This document shows, in pieces, positions 29,553 to 36,923 of a DNA stretch of 64,000 bases. Position numbers and translations under genes: made by a program. Below the pieces are notes generated by a model. The model saw only the letters and a program-made list of their open reading frames with translations. It was not told where the DNA came from and ran no database searches. The stretch covers positions 58,358 through 122,357 of the forward strand of contig JASLNT010000058.1 of assembly GCA_030745875.1 (NCBI GenBank), written 5' to 3'. This DNA is from Phycisphaerae bacterium. Lineage in GTDB: Bacteria > Planctomycetota > Phycisphaerae > SM23-33. Positions within the stretch are counted from its first letter, which is position 1, and the number at the start of each line of letters is the position of its first letter.

Positions 29553-32500
29553 TTACCGTCCTTCAAGACACACTAACCTGCCGTTGCGCAGGCTGACAAA
29601 GAGCCTGCCGCGGGCCGCGGCCAATCCGTCGTGAACGGGCGCCGCGATGAGTTTATGCGAGCCAATCTGACTCCCGTCCGTTCTTGAAATAATCGCCACA
29701 CGACCGCCCGTTTGTCCCTCAAACGCAGACCACGGTTTGTCAGCGTCCAACGTGTCGGGAGCCCCGGCTGCAATTACGGTCTCGCCGGTCAGAATCATGG
29801 CTTTCACGAGCAGTGGTACGTGAACGGACCAATCTGTCTTTCCGGTCGAGGCGTTCTGCGAAATGAGATTGCCTGCGTCCTTTCCCGGAGCGAAAGGCGC
29901 CGAATGCAAATTCCATTTCCCAAAAGCCCTGAAGCAAAAAGCGCTGTTCCCGTCCGTTACAAGAGCTTGCCCCGAAGCCTTTCCATACATCAAACCCGTA
30001 CGATGAAACCAACCGTCCAGCGGCATCCTGTCGGCGGAGACCAGCACGCGGCCGTACGGTGTGGCGACCGCCCCTCCGCCCAGTTTCTCTCGCGACTGTT
30101 TTCCCTCCACCTCGATTCCCGTTTCAGTTACGTTGATCTTCGAGAAACGCATGTAAACGGATTCACCATCGCCGACCAGAACATCGGAAACCATCCCGGG
30201 CGGAGGGTCTTTGGGATGCTTGTTTCCGGTGGTGTTGAAGTTCGTCTGTTTCACTACTCGCCCCGTGGTCGGATCGAGCACGTATATGAACATCCCGCCG
30301 TCAAGGTAAGATGTCCGCCCCGCGGATACGATCGCTTTGTTGTTCCTTATCAGGACCGAACCGCTTACCGGCCACGACGACTCCAACTGGCCGTAGGAAA
30401 CTATGCGGCGCGGACCCGCCGCCGCCCTGAACCGCCACGCCAGCTTTCCGTAGGCGGTTTCAAGGCAGTAGACCCACCCGTCATTTGACCCGAACAGCAC
30501 CGTCCCGTTATGGATGGTTGGGGGCGTATCCACCCTCCCGCCGCAGGTGAAACTCCAAATCAATTTTCCCGTATCGGCATCGAGGGCGTGCACGGTATGG
30601 GTGTCGACCGAGGCGATGAAGACCTTGCCTGCAGCGATCACGGGCTGGGTGAGATTCCCGCCCAATTTGGTTTCCCATCGGTTTTGGAGTTTGGTCGGAA
30701 CGGCGGTCTTCGCAAGGCAGCTCCTGGCTGGGTCATGACGATACATAGGCCAATCAGCGGGATCAGGCTCCGCAGATTTCGAACTTGCCGCCTTGCCGAA
30801 TGCCGGACCCTTTTCCAGCCTGGAGGTTTTGTCAATTCGGTCGGCCTGCTGCTTCCGGGACGCTATCGCAAGCAGGCCGTTGATCTTCACTTCAATATGG
30901 CAGGCGCAAGGGTGCGGTGTGATGTACGCCAATCCGTTGCAGGGCATCATGCCTACGCGACAGCCCGCTCGTAACCAGGGCATGGAGCAATTCTCACCGG
31001 TATCAAGATTCACCACCTGCTGAGGCTTGCCGCCTATCGAAGTCCACAATCCGTGATCCGTCGCCCGTCCGGGATAACACCGCATATGTCCGCCCGAGGC
31101 GCTGACGGCTTCGGAGACGTCTATGCTCCGCTTGAGTTTTCCCGTTGCGGGGTCGAGTCCAACGAAGAAGGGCGGTTTTGCGTCATGCACCCACAACAGG
31201 CCCTGGGCTACAAATAGAACGCTGTGCGTTCCGTACGTGTACGCTCCGCGAGTGGAGGTCCATACTGTCTTTCCGGATTTGGCGGATATGGCGTCGAGTT
31301 TGGCGGTTTTGCCTCGCGGTTGGAGAAGATAAACGACGTCCTTGTGATAGATGAGCGTGGCGTAGTTGTTCTTTATTCTCCCGGGCCGGGCTTTTCTTCC
31401 CTTTCTCCGTTTGCGATTGTCAGGCTCCGCCCCGGTCCCCAGCCCCGATCGCCAAAGTTCCTTACCCGTATCGATATCCAGAGCGATCAGGGCTCCTTCG
31501 TCCATGAAGAACACGCGCCGATCGCCTACGGTGACAAGCAGATCGGGCAGGCCGGGATAGAGTCCGGCGCGTCCCTTGTACTTGTCGGTTTTCCAGAGCA
31601 CTTTTCCCGTTGAAGCCTGAACGGCCATAATGGCGTGCGAGCGGTTGTCGGTTGGCTTTGTCTTGACGCCCAGAATCAACTTGTCGGCTTTGCAGATAAT
31701 TTCCGTTGCGCCCTGCGTCCCCTTGCAGGTGCGGATAAGCTGACCTGTGGCGCCGTCCAGTACGCTTACCGGAGCGGCGAACCCCAGCGTTACGTAGACC
31801 TTGTCGCCGACGGCGACGAGGCGTCTGTGCATTTGTTTGGGATTGCTGAATCGCTGGACCAGGGCTCCGCGCGGGCTCCAGGCCTTCCACCCGAACTCGT
31901 TCATGGACTTCTTCCACAGGAGCACGCCGCTGAATGCGTCTCGGGCTATGAGTTTCCACTTGTCGGGCAGCGAGTCGGCTATGCTGGCTTCGGCCTCATC
32001 AACGATATAGAAGATTCGCCCGTTGGCGGACACTATCGCCTCGACGCCCTGGACCGAATCGTGATGGCGCGCCCAGAAGGGCCCGGCCCGCCACTGCAGA
32101 TATCGCGGGAAGCCCACCACCGAATCCTTCGCCGAGGCGTTGTTGTCCGGACCATGCATGAAGTGCGTCCATTCATCGATATTCGCCGGGACGGGTTTGG
32201 TGATCTTGGCGCGGCCGATGCCCATCGCCACGCCCCGTGGAGCGAGCACTCGTGTGATCTCGCCACCGGCCGCCTCTTCCGAATCGCTCGCGTTGATCAG
32301 CAGATTGACGATATTGTCGGCGTAGGGCAGTTGTTTTCCATCCCAGACGTCAGCCGAGACCTTACCGTAGCATCCCTTGGTCATGATGTGCTTGCGTGCG
32401 GCGTCGACGCGTTTCCGATCGACATCCAGCCCGTGGATTATATAGCTTTCGCTTGAGCGCAGAGCGGTCAGCAGGGCGGGGTCCTTGCAGCCTATTACGA

Positions 32501-32651
32501 CAACAAGCCCGCCCTTGACGCCCGAGGTCGACAGGATCTGTTCGGCAGAAAGCTTCGCGGCTTCGGCGGCGCCGAGATCGGACGTTTCTGCGCCCGGGAG
32601 AACGCTTGTCAACATGACCAGCAAATATGTCACAGACCATCGATTTCTCAT
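29553..32651 (-). CDS. Exported methyltransferase-like/PQQ-type beta-propeller fusion, copy 3
   Basis: The 1032-residue paralogue of the two preceding fusions starts at an ATG preceded by AGGAGACGAGA. Residues 1-20 are hydrophobic and look like a signal peptide. The methyltransferase-like region reads VIGCKDPAL at about 52-60, so the glycine motif is largely lost, yet HGLDVD and LPYADNIVNLLI are kept. The shared linker is NIDEWTHFMHGPDNNASAKD, followed by propeller repeats such as LDADTGKLIWSFTCGGRVD. It lies between the esterase gene (46-nt gap) and copy 2 (49-nt gap) in one operon. Closer to copy 1 than to copy 2 in its linker and C-terminal half, judged by eye. Confidence 0.92.
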   Translation of the reverse strand: MRNRWSVTYLLVMLTSVLPGAETSDLGAAEAAKLSAEQILSTSGVKGGLVVVIGCKDPALLTALRSSESYIIHGLDVDRKRVDAARKHIMTKGCYGKVSADVWDGKQLPYADNIVNLLINASDSEEAAGGEITRVLAPRGVAMGIGRAKITKPVPANIDEWTHFMHGPDNNASAKDSVVGFPRYLQWRAGPFWARHHDSVQGVEAIVSANGRIFYIVDEAEASIADSLPDKWKLIARDAFSGVLLWKKSMNEFGWKAWSPRGALVQRFSNPKQMHRRLVAVGDKVYVTLGFAAPVSVLDGATGQLIRTCKGTQGATEIICKADKLILGVKTKPTDNRSHAIMAVQASTGKVLWKTDKYKGRAGLYPGLPDLLVTVGDRRVFFMDEGALIALDIDTGKELWRSGLGTGAEPDNRKRRKGRKARPGRIKNNYATLIYHKDVVYLLQPRGKTAKLDAISAKSGKTVWTSTRGAYTYGTHSVLFVAQGLLWVHDAKPPFFVGLDPATGKLKRSIDVSEAVSASGGHMRCYPGRATDHGLWTSIGGKPQQVVNLDTGENCSMPWLRAGCRVGMMPCNGLAYITPHPCACHIEVKINGLLAIASRKQQADRIDKTSRLEKGPAFGKAASSKSAEPDPADWPMYRHDPARSCLAKTAVPTKLQNRWETKLGGNLTQPVIAAGKVFIASVDTHTVHALDADTGKLIWSFTCGGRVDTPPTIHNGTVLFGSNDGWVYCLETAYGKLAWRFRAAAGPRRIVSYGQLESSWPVSGSVLIRNNKAIVSAGRTSYLDGGMFIYVLDPTTGRVVKQTNFNTTGNKHPKDPPPGMVSDVLVGDGESVYMRFSKINVTETGIEVEGKQSREKLGGGAVATPYGRVLVSADRMPLDGWFHRTGLMYGKASGQALVTDGNSAFCFRAFGKWNLHSAPFAPGKDAGNLISQNASTGKTDWSVHVPLLVKAMILTGETVIAAGAPDTLDADKPWSAFEGQTGGRVAIISRTDGSQIGSHKLIAAPVHDGLAAARGRLFVSLRNGRLVCLEGR

Positions 32652-32697
32652 TCTCGTCTCCTGCCGGATCGCTGCTTTGCGTTCCGTTTCAACCGAC

Positions 32698-34698
32698 TCA
32701 TTTCAGGGCGGTCGACGTTTTCGACTGGTCGCGTTTTTCGATTTCGGACGTTGTTTTGGCGCTGTCGGGGTTGTTGTCCGTTCCAGAGTACTTCCCGCCT
32801 TCCCATCGCAGATTGCCGAAAGCGCGCGGCGGGGACCAGCGACTGGTCTTGTCGGAAGGCTTGAGTTCGGGCAGCTCGATCTGTTTGCCGCCCTGCTCGA
32901 CCTTCACGCGCCCTCGGATGCCGAGCTCCGTAACGTGTCGCCAACTCTTCAGCGGATGCTTCGTGCGTTTGCCGAAGAGCTTGAAGTCGGCAACTGTTAC
33001 GCCAGCTGTCCGCCACTTGTCGGATCCTTTGATGTTTACCCGGGCGTAATACTGTCCGCCGTTTTGTCCCGGGAAGGCGTTCCAACTGTTGTCCTGCAGT
33101 TCGAAGAAGAGCACGGCGTCATGGGCGACCTTCACGTCAAGCATCAGTTTGGCGCCTTCGGGCGCCGAGTAGGCGGGGTCTTTGATCTTGCGCGTATAGG
33201 CGCTCCACCAGTGCGGATTACCCCAGCTCAGGCGATACCAGTCCTGGTAATCATCGAAGTCTTTTTCGATCATCCGGCTGCGGTTCGGCGAGGCTTTTAC
33301 TTTCGCGGCCTTTAGCTGTCGGGGCGTGTAGCTGATCATTTCCGACGACACGCCGAACGTCTCGGGAGCCTTGGCCATCCAGCGATACCCAACCACCGGA
33401 TGATCCAGCTTGTAGTACACGTTGGCCATTACATACAGCGGCTGATCGGTGCTGAAGATCGGGCATCCGGCCTCCCACGCATCGCCGTTTCTGCGCGTGT
33501 TTGCGGTGCGCCAGAACCGCGTGAGGATGTGCGGGTCGACGGAATAATAGATGTCGACCTTCGCGACGTTCTTGATCTGATCGGGTTTGACGACGACTGA
33601 CGGGACGGAGTCCTTTGTTTTCAAACTGGCTGATATCGTCGGCGTCCTGGGGAATTCGAAAACGCCCTTCAAGTGATCCTCAAAGAACAGCATGCCCGCG
33701 AAAAGGTGTTCGCTGATCGCGCGGTGGTTCATGTGCGGTGTGACGGTGTAGTTGACCGTTTTGCTCTTCAGGCCGCGCCAGTTGGCGTACATGTTGTCGA
33801 GGATCCCGTTGAAATCGTTGTGCGGTCCGAGGTAGAGCATCGGTATGGCGATCTCTTTGACGTACAGCGCGTCGTCGATTGTCTTGTGATAGAGTTCGGA
33901 CTGCCTGCGGCGCACGCCGGCGTTGGGGCGGTTGCGGATGTGGTCCGGAGCTGAACCGCTCCCGCCGCACGACGGGACGGCTGCTTTGATTCGCTTGTCT
34001 GCGCCGGTGAGCATCACCGTGAGCTTTCCGCCCATCGAGTGGCCGAACGCTCCGATCCTGTCGGGATCGACTTCGTCCTGTTTCTGCAGGAAGGTTATTC
34101 CGCGTTTGGCGGCGATGATTATCAGGAACCAATTGTTGTTGCGGGGCGATTCTACGGTGTCGATGGTGAGCTTATCGGGCATGAGCGAGCCGTAGTGGCT
34201 GTTGTGTCCCTTTTGGGTGGCGTCGACGGCGCCCCAGTCGGTGGTCGGTTCGCCGGACCGGGCGCCCTCCATCTCTCGGCCGCCCCAGTTAATCGACAGC
34301 GTCGCGTATCCGTTGTCGGCGCCGTATTTGACGCTGTGGATTGAAGCCCTCTGCCCGCCGCCGTGCATCTGGATTAGCGCGGGGAGCTTGCCCTTGTGCT
34401 TTGTCGGGAATGCATAGAACGCGGCCATCGTCGACTTCTTACCCTTGAAAGTCCCGATCGTGTAAGTCAGGTAGCGGTAGGTCGCGACTTCATCCTTCCA
34501 TTCGCGCACGACCTTTGCTTCGAGCGGTTCTTTGGTCGAGTCGTAGTTCGCCCACAACTCCTTGACGTTCTGCGGGACCTTCCCGTCTTTGAGCGGGGGG
34601 AGCGTGTCGGCGGCGTTGATCGCACCGGCCGAACCAAGCATCACACCAGCCGCCAGCAAGATTGCAATGAGTCTTATTTTCAACGTTCCACGCTCCAT
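32698..34698 (-). CDS. Secreted acetyl-xylan-esterase-like alpha/beta-hydrolase with C-terminal beta domain
   Basis: The 666-residue protein has a signal peptide (about 1-30, ending INAA). An alpha/beta-hydrolase core of the dienelactone hydrolase/acetyl-xylan-esterase type spans about 80-350: MHGGGQR for the oxyanion region, FGHSMGG with Ser221 as nucleophile, then LGPHNDFNG (Asp) and PHMNHRAIS (His). All three triad residues appear present. Residues about 370-640 form a beta-rich, probably carbohydrate-binding part (LFFELQDNSWNAFPGQNGGQ). By family it removes acetyl or similar esters from polysaccharides in the periplasm or outside. It is the first gene of the operon running down to 24156 or 23794; a good promoter lies upstream. 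Confidence 0.9.
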   Translation of the reverse strand: MERGTLKIRLIAILLAAGVMLGSAGAINAADTLPPLKDGKVPQNVKELWANYDSTKEPLEAKVVREWKDEVATYRYLTYTIGTFKGKKSTMAAFYAFPTKHKGKLPALIQMHGGGQRASIHSVKYGADNGYATLSINWGGREMEGARSGEPTTDWGAVDATQKGHNSHYGSLMPDKLTIDTVESPRNNNWFLIIIAAKRGITFLQKQDEVDPDRIGAFGHSMGGKLTVMLTGADKRIKAAVPSCGGSGSAPDHIRNRPNAGVRRRQSELYHKTIDDALYVKEIAIPMLYLGPHNDFNGILDNMYANWRGLKSKTVNYTVTPHMNHRAISEHLFAGMLFFEDHLKGVFEFPRTPTISASLKTKDSVPSVVVKPDQIKNVAKVDIYYSVDPHILTRFWRTANTRRNGDAWEAGCPIFSTDQPLYVMANVYYKLDHPVVGYRWMAKAPETFGVSSEMISYTPRQLKAAKVKASPNRSRMIEKDFDDYQDWYRLSWGNPHWWSAYTRKIKDPAYSAPEGAKLMLDVKVAHDAVLFFELQDNSWNAFPGQNGGQYYARVNIKGSDKWRTAGVTVADFKLFGKRTKHPLKSWRHVTELGIRGRVKVEQGGKQIELPELKPSDKTSRWSPPRAFGNLRWEGGKYSGTDNNPDSAKTTSEIEKRDQSKTSTALK

Positions 34699-34730
34699 AT
34701 CATCGAGGAATCCCCAACAGCATGCATCTG

Positions 34731-34759
34731 AGTATATCCCCGCAACGGATACTCATCAA
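34731..34759 (-). promoter_or_regulatory. Promoter of the esterase/PQQ/isomerase/MBL operon
   Basis: On the minus strand TTGATG (34754-34759), a 17-nt spacer and TATACT (34731-34736) fit a sigma-70-type promoter. Predicted transcription starts near 34724, giving a leader of about 26 nt before the ATG at 34698. Confidence 0.6.
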
Positions 34760-34784
34760 CGCTTTCGGCTTTCCGCTCTCGCGG

Positions 34785-34828
34785 TGCAAATAAAAACGAG
34801 CCCGCCCCTCGCAATGAGGGACGGGCTC
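34785..34828 (-). terminator. Rho-independent terminator after the PEP-CTERM remnant
   Basis: Bases 34798-34828 form a 13-bp GC-rich stem (GAGCCCG then CCCTC pairing with GAGGG then CGGGCTC, one mismatch) with a 5-nt loop. On the minus strand it is followed by GTTTTTATTT. It lies 40 nt beyond the stop of the PEP-CTERM frame and just before the esterase promoter, so it insulates that operon. Confidence 0.85.
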
Positions 34829-34867
34829 GGAACAGTCTTTTAATGCGACCTCTTGGGCCGCGGTTTC

Positions 34868-35152
34868 TTACGCTCTGCGGCGTCGTCTCAGAATCGCCAA
34901 GCCGCCCAAGGCCAGCAGACTCATCGTCGCCGGCTCGGGGATCAACTCGGTTACCACGTTTTCAAACAGCCGGTCGTAGTCGGCGGTGTGAAAATCGCCA
35001 AACTCATACACATCGCCGGCGTCGTATCCCCAAGTGGGCAGAAGCACCCGCCGGCCGGCCGTTACGCCAAAGTCGGTTATATCCGCCAGATCCGTCCCTG
35101 ACGGTATGTCGATTATGATCCCAACAAAGTACCTTTTGAAAAAAAAATTCAC
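34868..35152 (-). pseudogene. C-terminal remnant of a PEP-CTERM exported protein
   Basis: The 94-codon frame ends with a clear PEP-CTERM sorting tail: IPEPATMSLLALGGLAILRR plus further arginines. Such tails direct export and exosortase processing, so a full gene should also encode a signal peptide, which is missing. Upstream, another frame (FLSPPFDSGEFFF) leads into a run of nine A/T at 35139-35147, after which the present frame continues (FVGIIIDIPSGTD); a frame change at this homopolymer would join them. A third frame farther upstream (VIVCGKGLWGGSVFN) also looks coding but stops. I read this as a frameshifted, truncated gene whose terminator survives. A genuine short protein starting at 35152 is less likely. 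Confidence 0.55.
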
Positions 35153-35321
35153 CAGAGTCGAAAGGAGGGCTCAAAAAGGCCGCCTCCCGCTCTTGTGAAT
35201 CATAACCGCATGAATCGGCGACTGTAATGTGTTGAATACAGAACCTCCCCACAGTCCTTTGCCGCAGACGATTACACAATCGTAATTAAGGGATAATATT
35301 TAGCCGATAGTATTTATATGA

Positions 35322-35347
35322 TATCTCTAATAGATAATATCTTATCT
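35322..35347. promoter_or_regulatory. Putative HipB operator (overlapping inverted repeats)
   Basis: Two overlapping dyads share one arm: TATCT-N5-AGATA (35322-35336) and AGATAA-TATC-TTATCT (35332-35347). The first also reads TATC-N7-GATA, close to the TATCC-N8-GGATA form known for E. coli HipB. The second arm covers the predicted -35 element of the hip promoter, as expected for autorepression. The surrounding 35281-35376 is strikingly AT-rich, with a further GATAATAT at 35292. Confidence 0.6.
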
Positions 35348-35370
35348 CTAGCTCGTATTTGCGGTATAAT
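35342..35370 (+). promoter_or_regulatory. hipBA promoter, probably giving a leaderless mRNA
   Basis: TATAAT at 35365-35370 is a perfect -10 box; TTATCT at 35342-35347 is a weak -35 box 17 nt upstream and is also an operator arm. The hipB ATG at 35377 follows the -10 box by 6 nt, so transcription would begin at or beside the start codon. Confidence 0.6.
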
Positions 35371-35376
35371 ACTATT

Positions 35377-35688
35377 ATGAGTCCGACGATCTTAACGTTG
35401 CTTGGTCCGGGGGAGATGAGCGGTTTATTGGCCGATCGCGCCAAGGCGTTGCGTTTGGGCAAGGGTTGGACCCGGGAAACGCTTGCTTCTCGCGCGGGCG
35501 TTTCGGCGTCCTCGCTCAAGCGGTTCGAGACCAGCGGAAAGGCCTCGCTTGAACTCGTCCTCAAAGTCGCCGGAGCCCTGGCCCGCCTTGACGAGTTCGG
35601 CAAGTTGCTCCAGCCGCCCCCGGCCCGCAGCATCGCCGAACTCGAACACCGCGCCGCCAAACCCAGCCCAAAGCGAGGGCGCATATGA
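35377..35688 (+). CDS. hipB: HipB-like antitoxin, HTH DNA-binding protein
   Basis: The 103-residue product from the ATG at 35377 has one helix-turn-helix domain of the Xre/HipB type at about residues 14-75 (LRLGKGWTRETLASRAGVSA then SSLKRFETSGKASLE) and a basic Pro-rich tail. HipB-type antitoxins dimerise, bind operators in their own promoter and neutralise HipA. A TTG at 35359 could extend the frame by six codons but lies over the -10 box, so the ATG is preferred. Its stop overlaps the start of hipA by the 4-nt ATGA, indicating translational coupling. Confidence 0.88.
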   Translation: MSPTILTLLGPGEMSGLLADRAKALRLGKGWTRETLASRAGVSASSLKRFETSGKASLELVLKVAGALARLDEFGKLLQPPPARSIAELEHRAAKPSPKRGRI

Positions 35689-36914
35689 AGAAACTGAATG
35701 TTCAATTCACACGCGCGCCTGGTGATTCGCTGACGGTCGGCACGCTGGTCGAAGATCGCCGAAGAGTCTATTTTGAGTACCGCCCGGAGTTTCTCGATAC
35801 GGACCTGAACCTCTCGCCATTTCGCCTGCCGTTCGAAAGCGGGCTATTCGAGCATACTGATCGCGAGTTTGGCCCGCTGCCGGGTCTGTTTGACGATTCC
35901 CTGCCCGACGGCTGGGGCCTGCTGCTGATGAACCGCCATTTTCGTTCGCTGGGCCTGGATCCAGCCGAAGTATCCGTGCTGGACCGCCTGAGTTGGCTGG
36001 GAACTCGAACGATGGGCGCGCTTACCTACCACCCGCCTGCGGAGCGCGACGATCTGGACACAGACGTGTTCGACCTGCACGATCTGGCCCGTCACGCACA
36101 AGAAATCCTCGAAGGCTTCGCCGTGGATGTCCTGCCGCAACTTCTGCAGGCCGGCGGTTCACCGGGCGGAGCACGTCCAAAGGTGCTGGTCGGCTTCGAC
36201 CCGGTCGGAGGCAGGGTTGTTTCGGGTGAAGATGATCTGCCCGACGAATTCGAACATTGGATCGTCAAGTTCGCAGCCAGGGCCGACTCGCCTGACGCCG
36301 GGGCGGTCGAATACGCCTATTCCCTGATGGCCGCCGACGCCGGGATAGACATGCCGACAACGCGACTGTTCGAGACCGCGCGCGACGACCGGTTCTTCGG
36401 CGTAAAGCGATTCGACCGAGACGGTAACCGGCGTATACACATCCACACGTTCGGCAACCTGATCCAGATGAACTTCCGCATCCCGTCTGCCGATTACGCC
36501 GATCTTTTGAAGACCGCATCAATATTGACGCGAAACCACCAGGACGTGCTACGCGCGTATCGCCGGATGGTTTTCAACGTACTGGCCCACAACCGCGACG
36601 ACCACGTCAAGAACTTCGCCTTCGTCCTGGACCGAGCTGCAGGCGAGTGGACACTTTCGCCGGCCTATGACCTGACGCATACGAGCGGCCCGGGCGGCGA
36701 GCACACGATGACGCTGGCTGGCGAGGGCAAGAATCCAACACGATCCCACATGGACCAATTGGCCCGCCAGGCCGATATATCACAGAAGGAAGCCGACCAG
36801 ATCTTCGACCAGGTCCAATCCGCCGTAGATCATTGGCCCGATCGCGCCGCCCAGGCAAACGTGTCGCAAACCAACATCAGCCGGATCGCCGAGTCCATGC
36901 CGAAAGTGAGATGA
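35685..36914 (+). CDS. hipA: HipA-like serine/threonine kinase toxin
   Basis: The 409-residue protein has the HipA layout: an N-terminal subdomain to about residue 110 (FDDSLPDGWG), the loop AGGSPGGARPKVLVG at 156-168, the ATP-contact lysine in HWIVKF near 194, the catalytic segment AHNRDDHVKNFAF at about 299-311, and the metal-binding Asp in SPAYDLT near 329. All key kinase residues are visible, so it should be active. Characterised HipA proteins phosphorylate aminoacyl-tRNA synthetases such as GltX and cause growth arrest; the target here is unknown. The loop serine is the likely autophosphorylation site by analogy. Start by 4-nt overlap with hipB. It converges with the next gene, 9 nt apart. 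Confidence 0.93.
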   Translation: MKKLNVQFTRAPGDSLTVGTLVEDRRRVYFEYRPEFLDTDLNLSPFRLPFESGLFEHTDREFGPLPGLFDDSLPDGWGLLLMNRHFRSLGLDPAEVSVLDRLSWLGTRTMGALTYHPPAERDDLDTDVFDLHDLARHAQEILEGFAVDVLPQLLQAGGSPGGARPKVLVGFDPVGGRVVSGEDDLPDEFEHWIVKFAARADSPDAGAVEYAYSLMAADAGIDMPTTRLFETARDDRFFGVKRFDRDGNRRIHIHTFGNLIQMNFRIPSADYADLLKTASILTRNHQDVLRAYRRMVFNVLAHNRDDHVKNFAFVLDRAAGEWTLSPAYDLTHTSGPGGEHTMTLAGEGKNPTRSHMDQLARQADISQKEADQIFDQVQSAVDHWPDRAAQANVSQTNISRIAESMPKVR

Positions 36915-36923
36915 ATTCACAAG

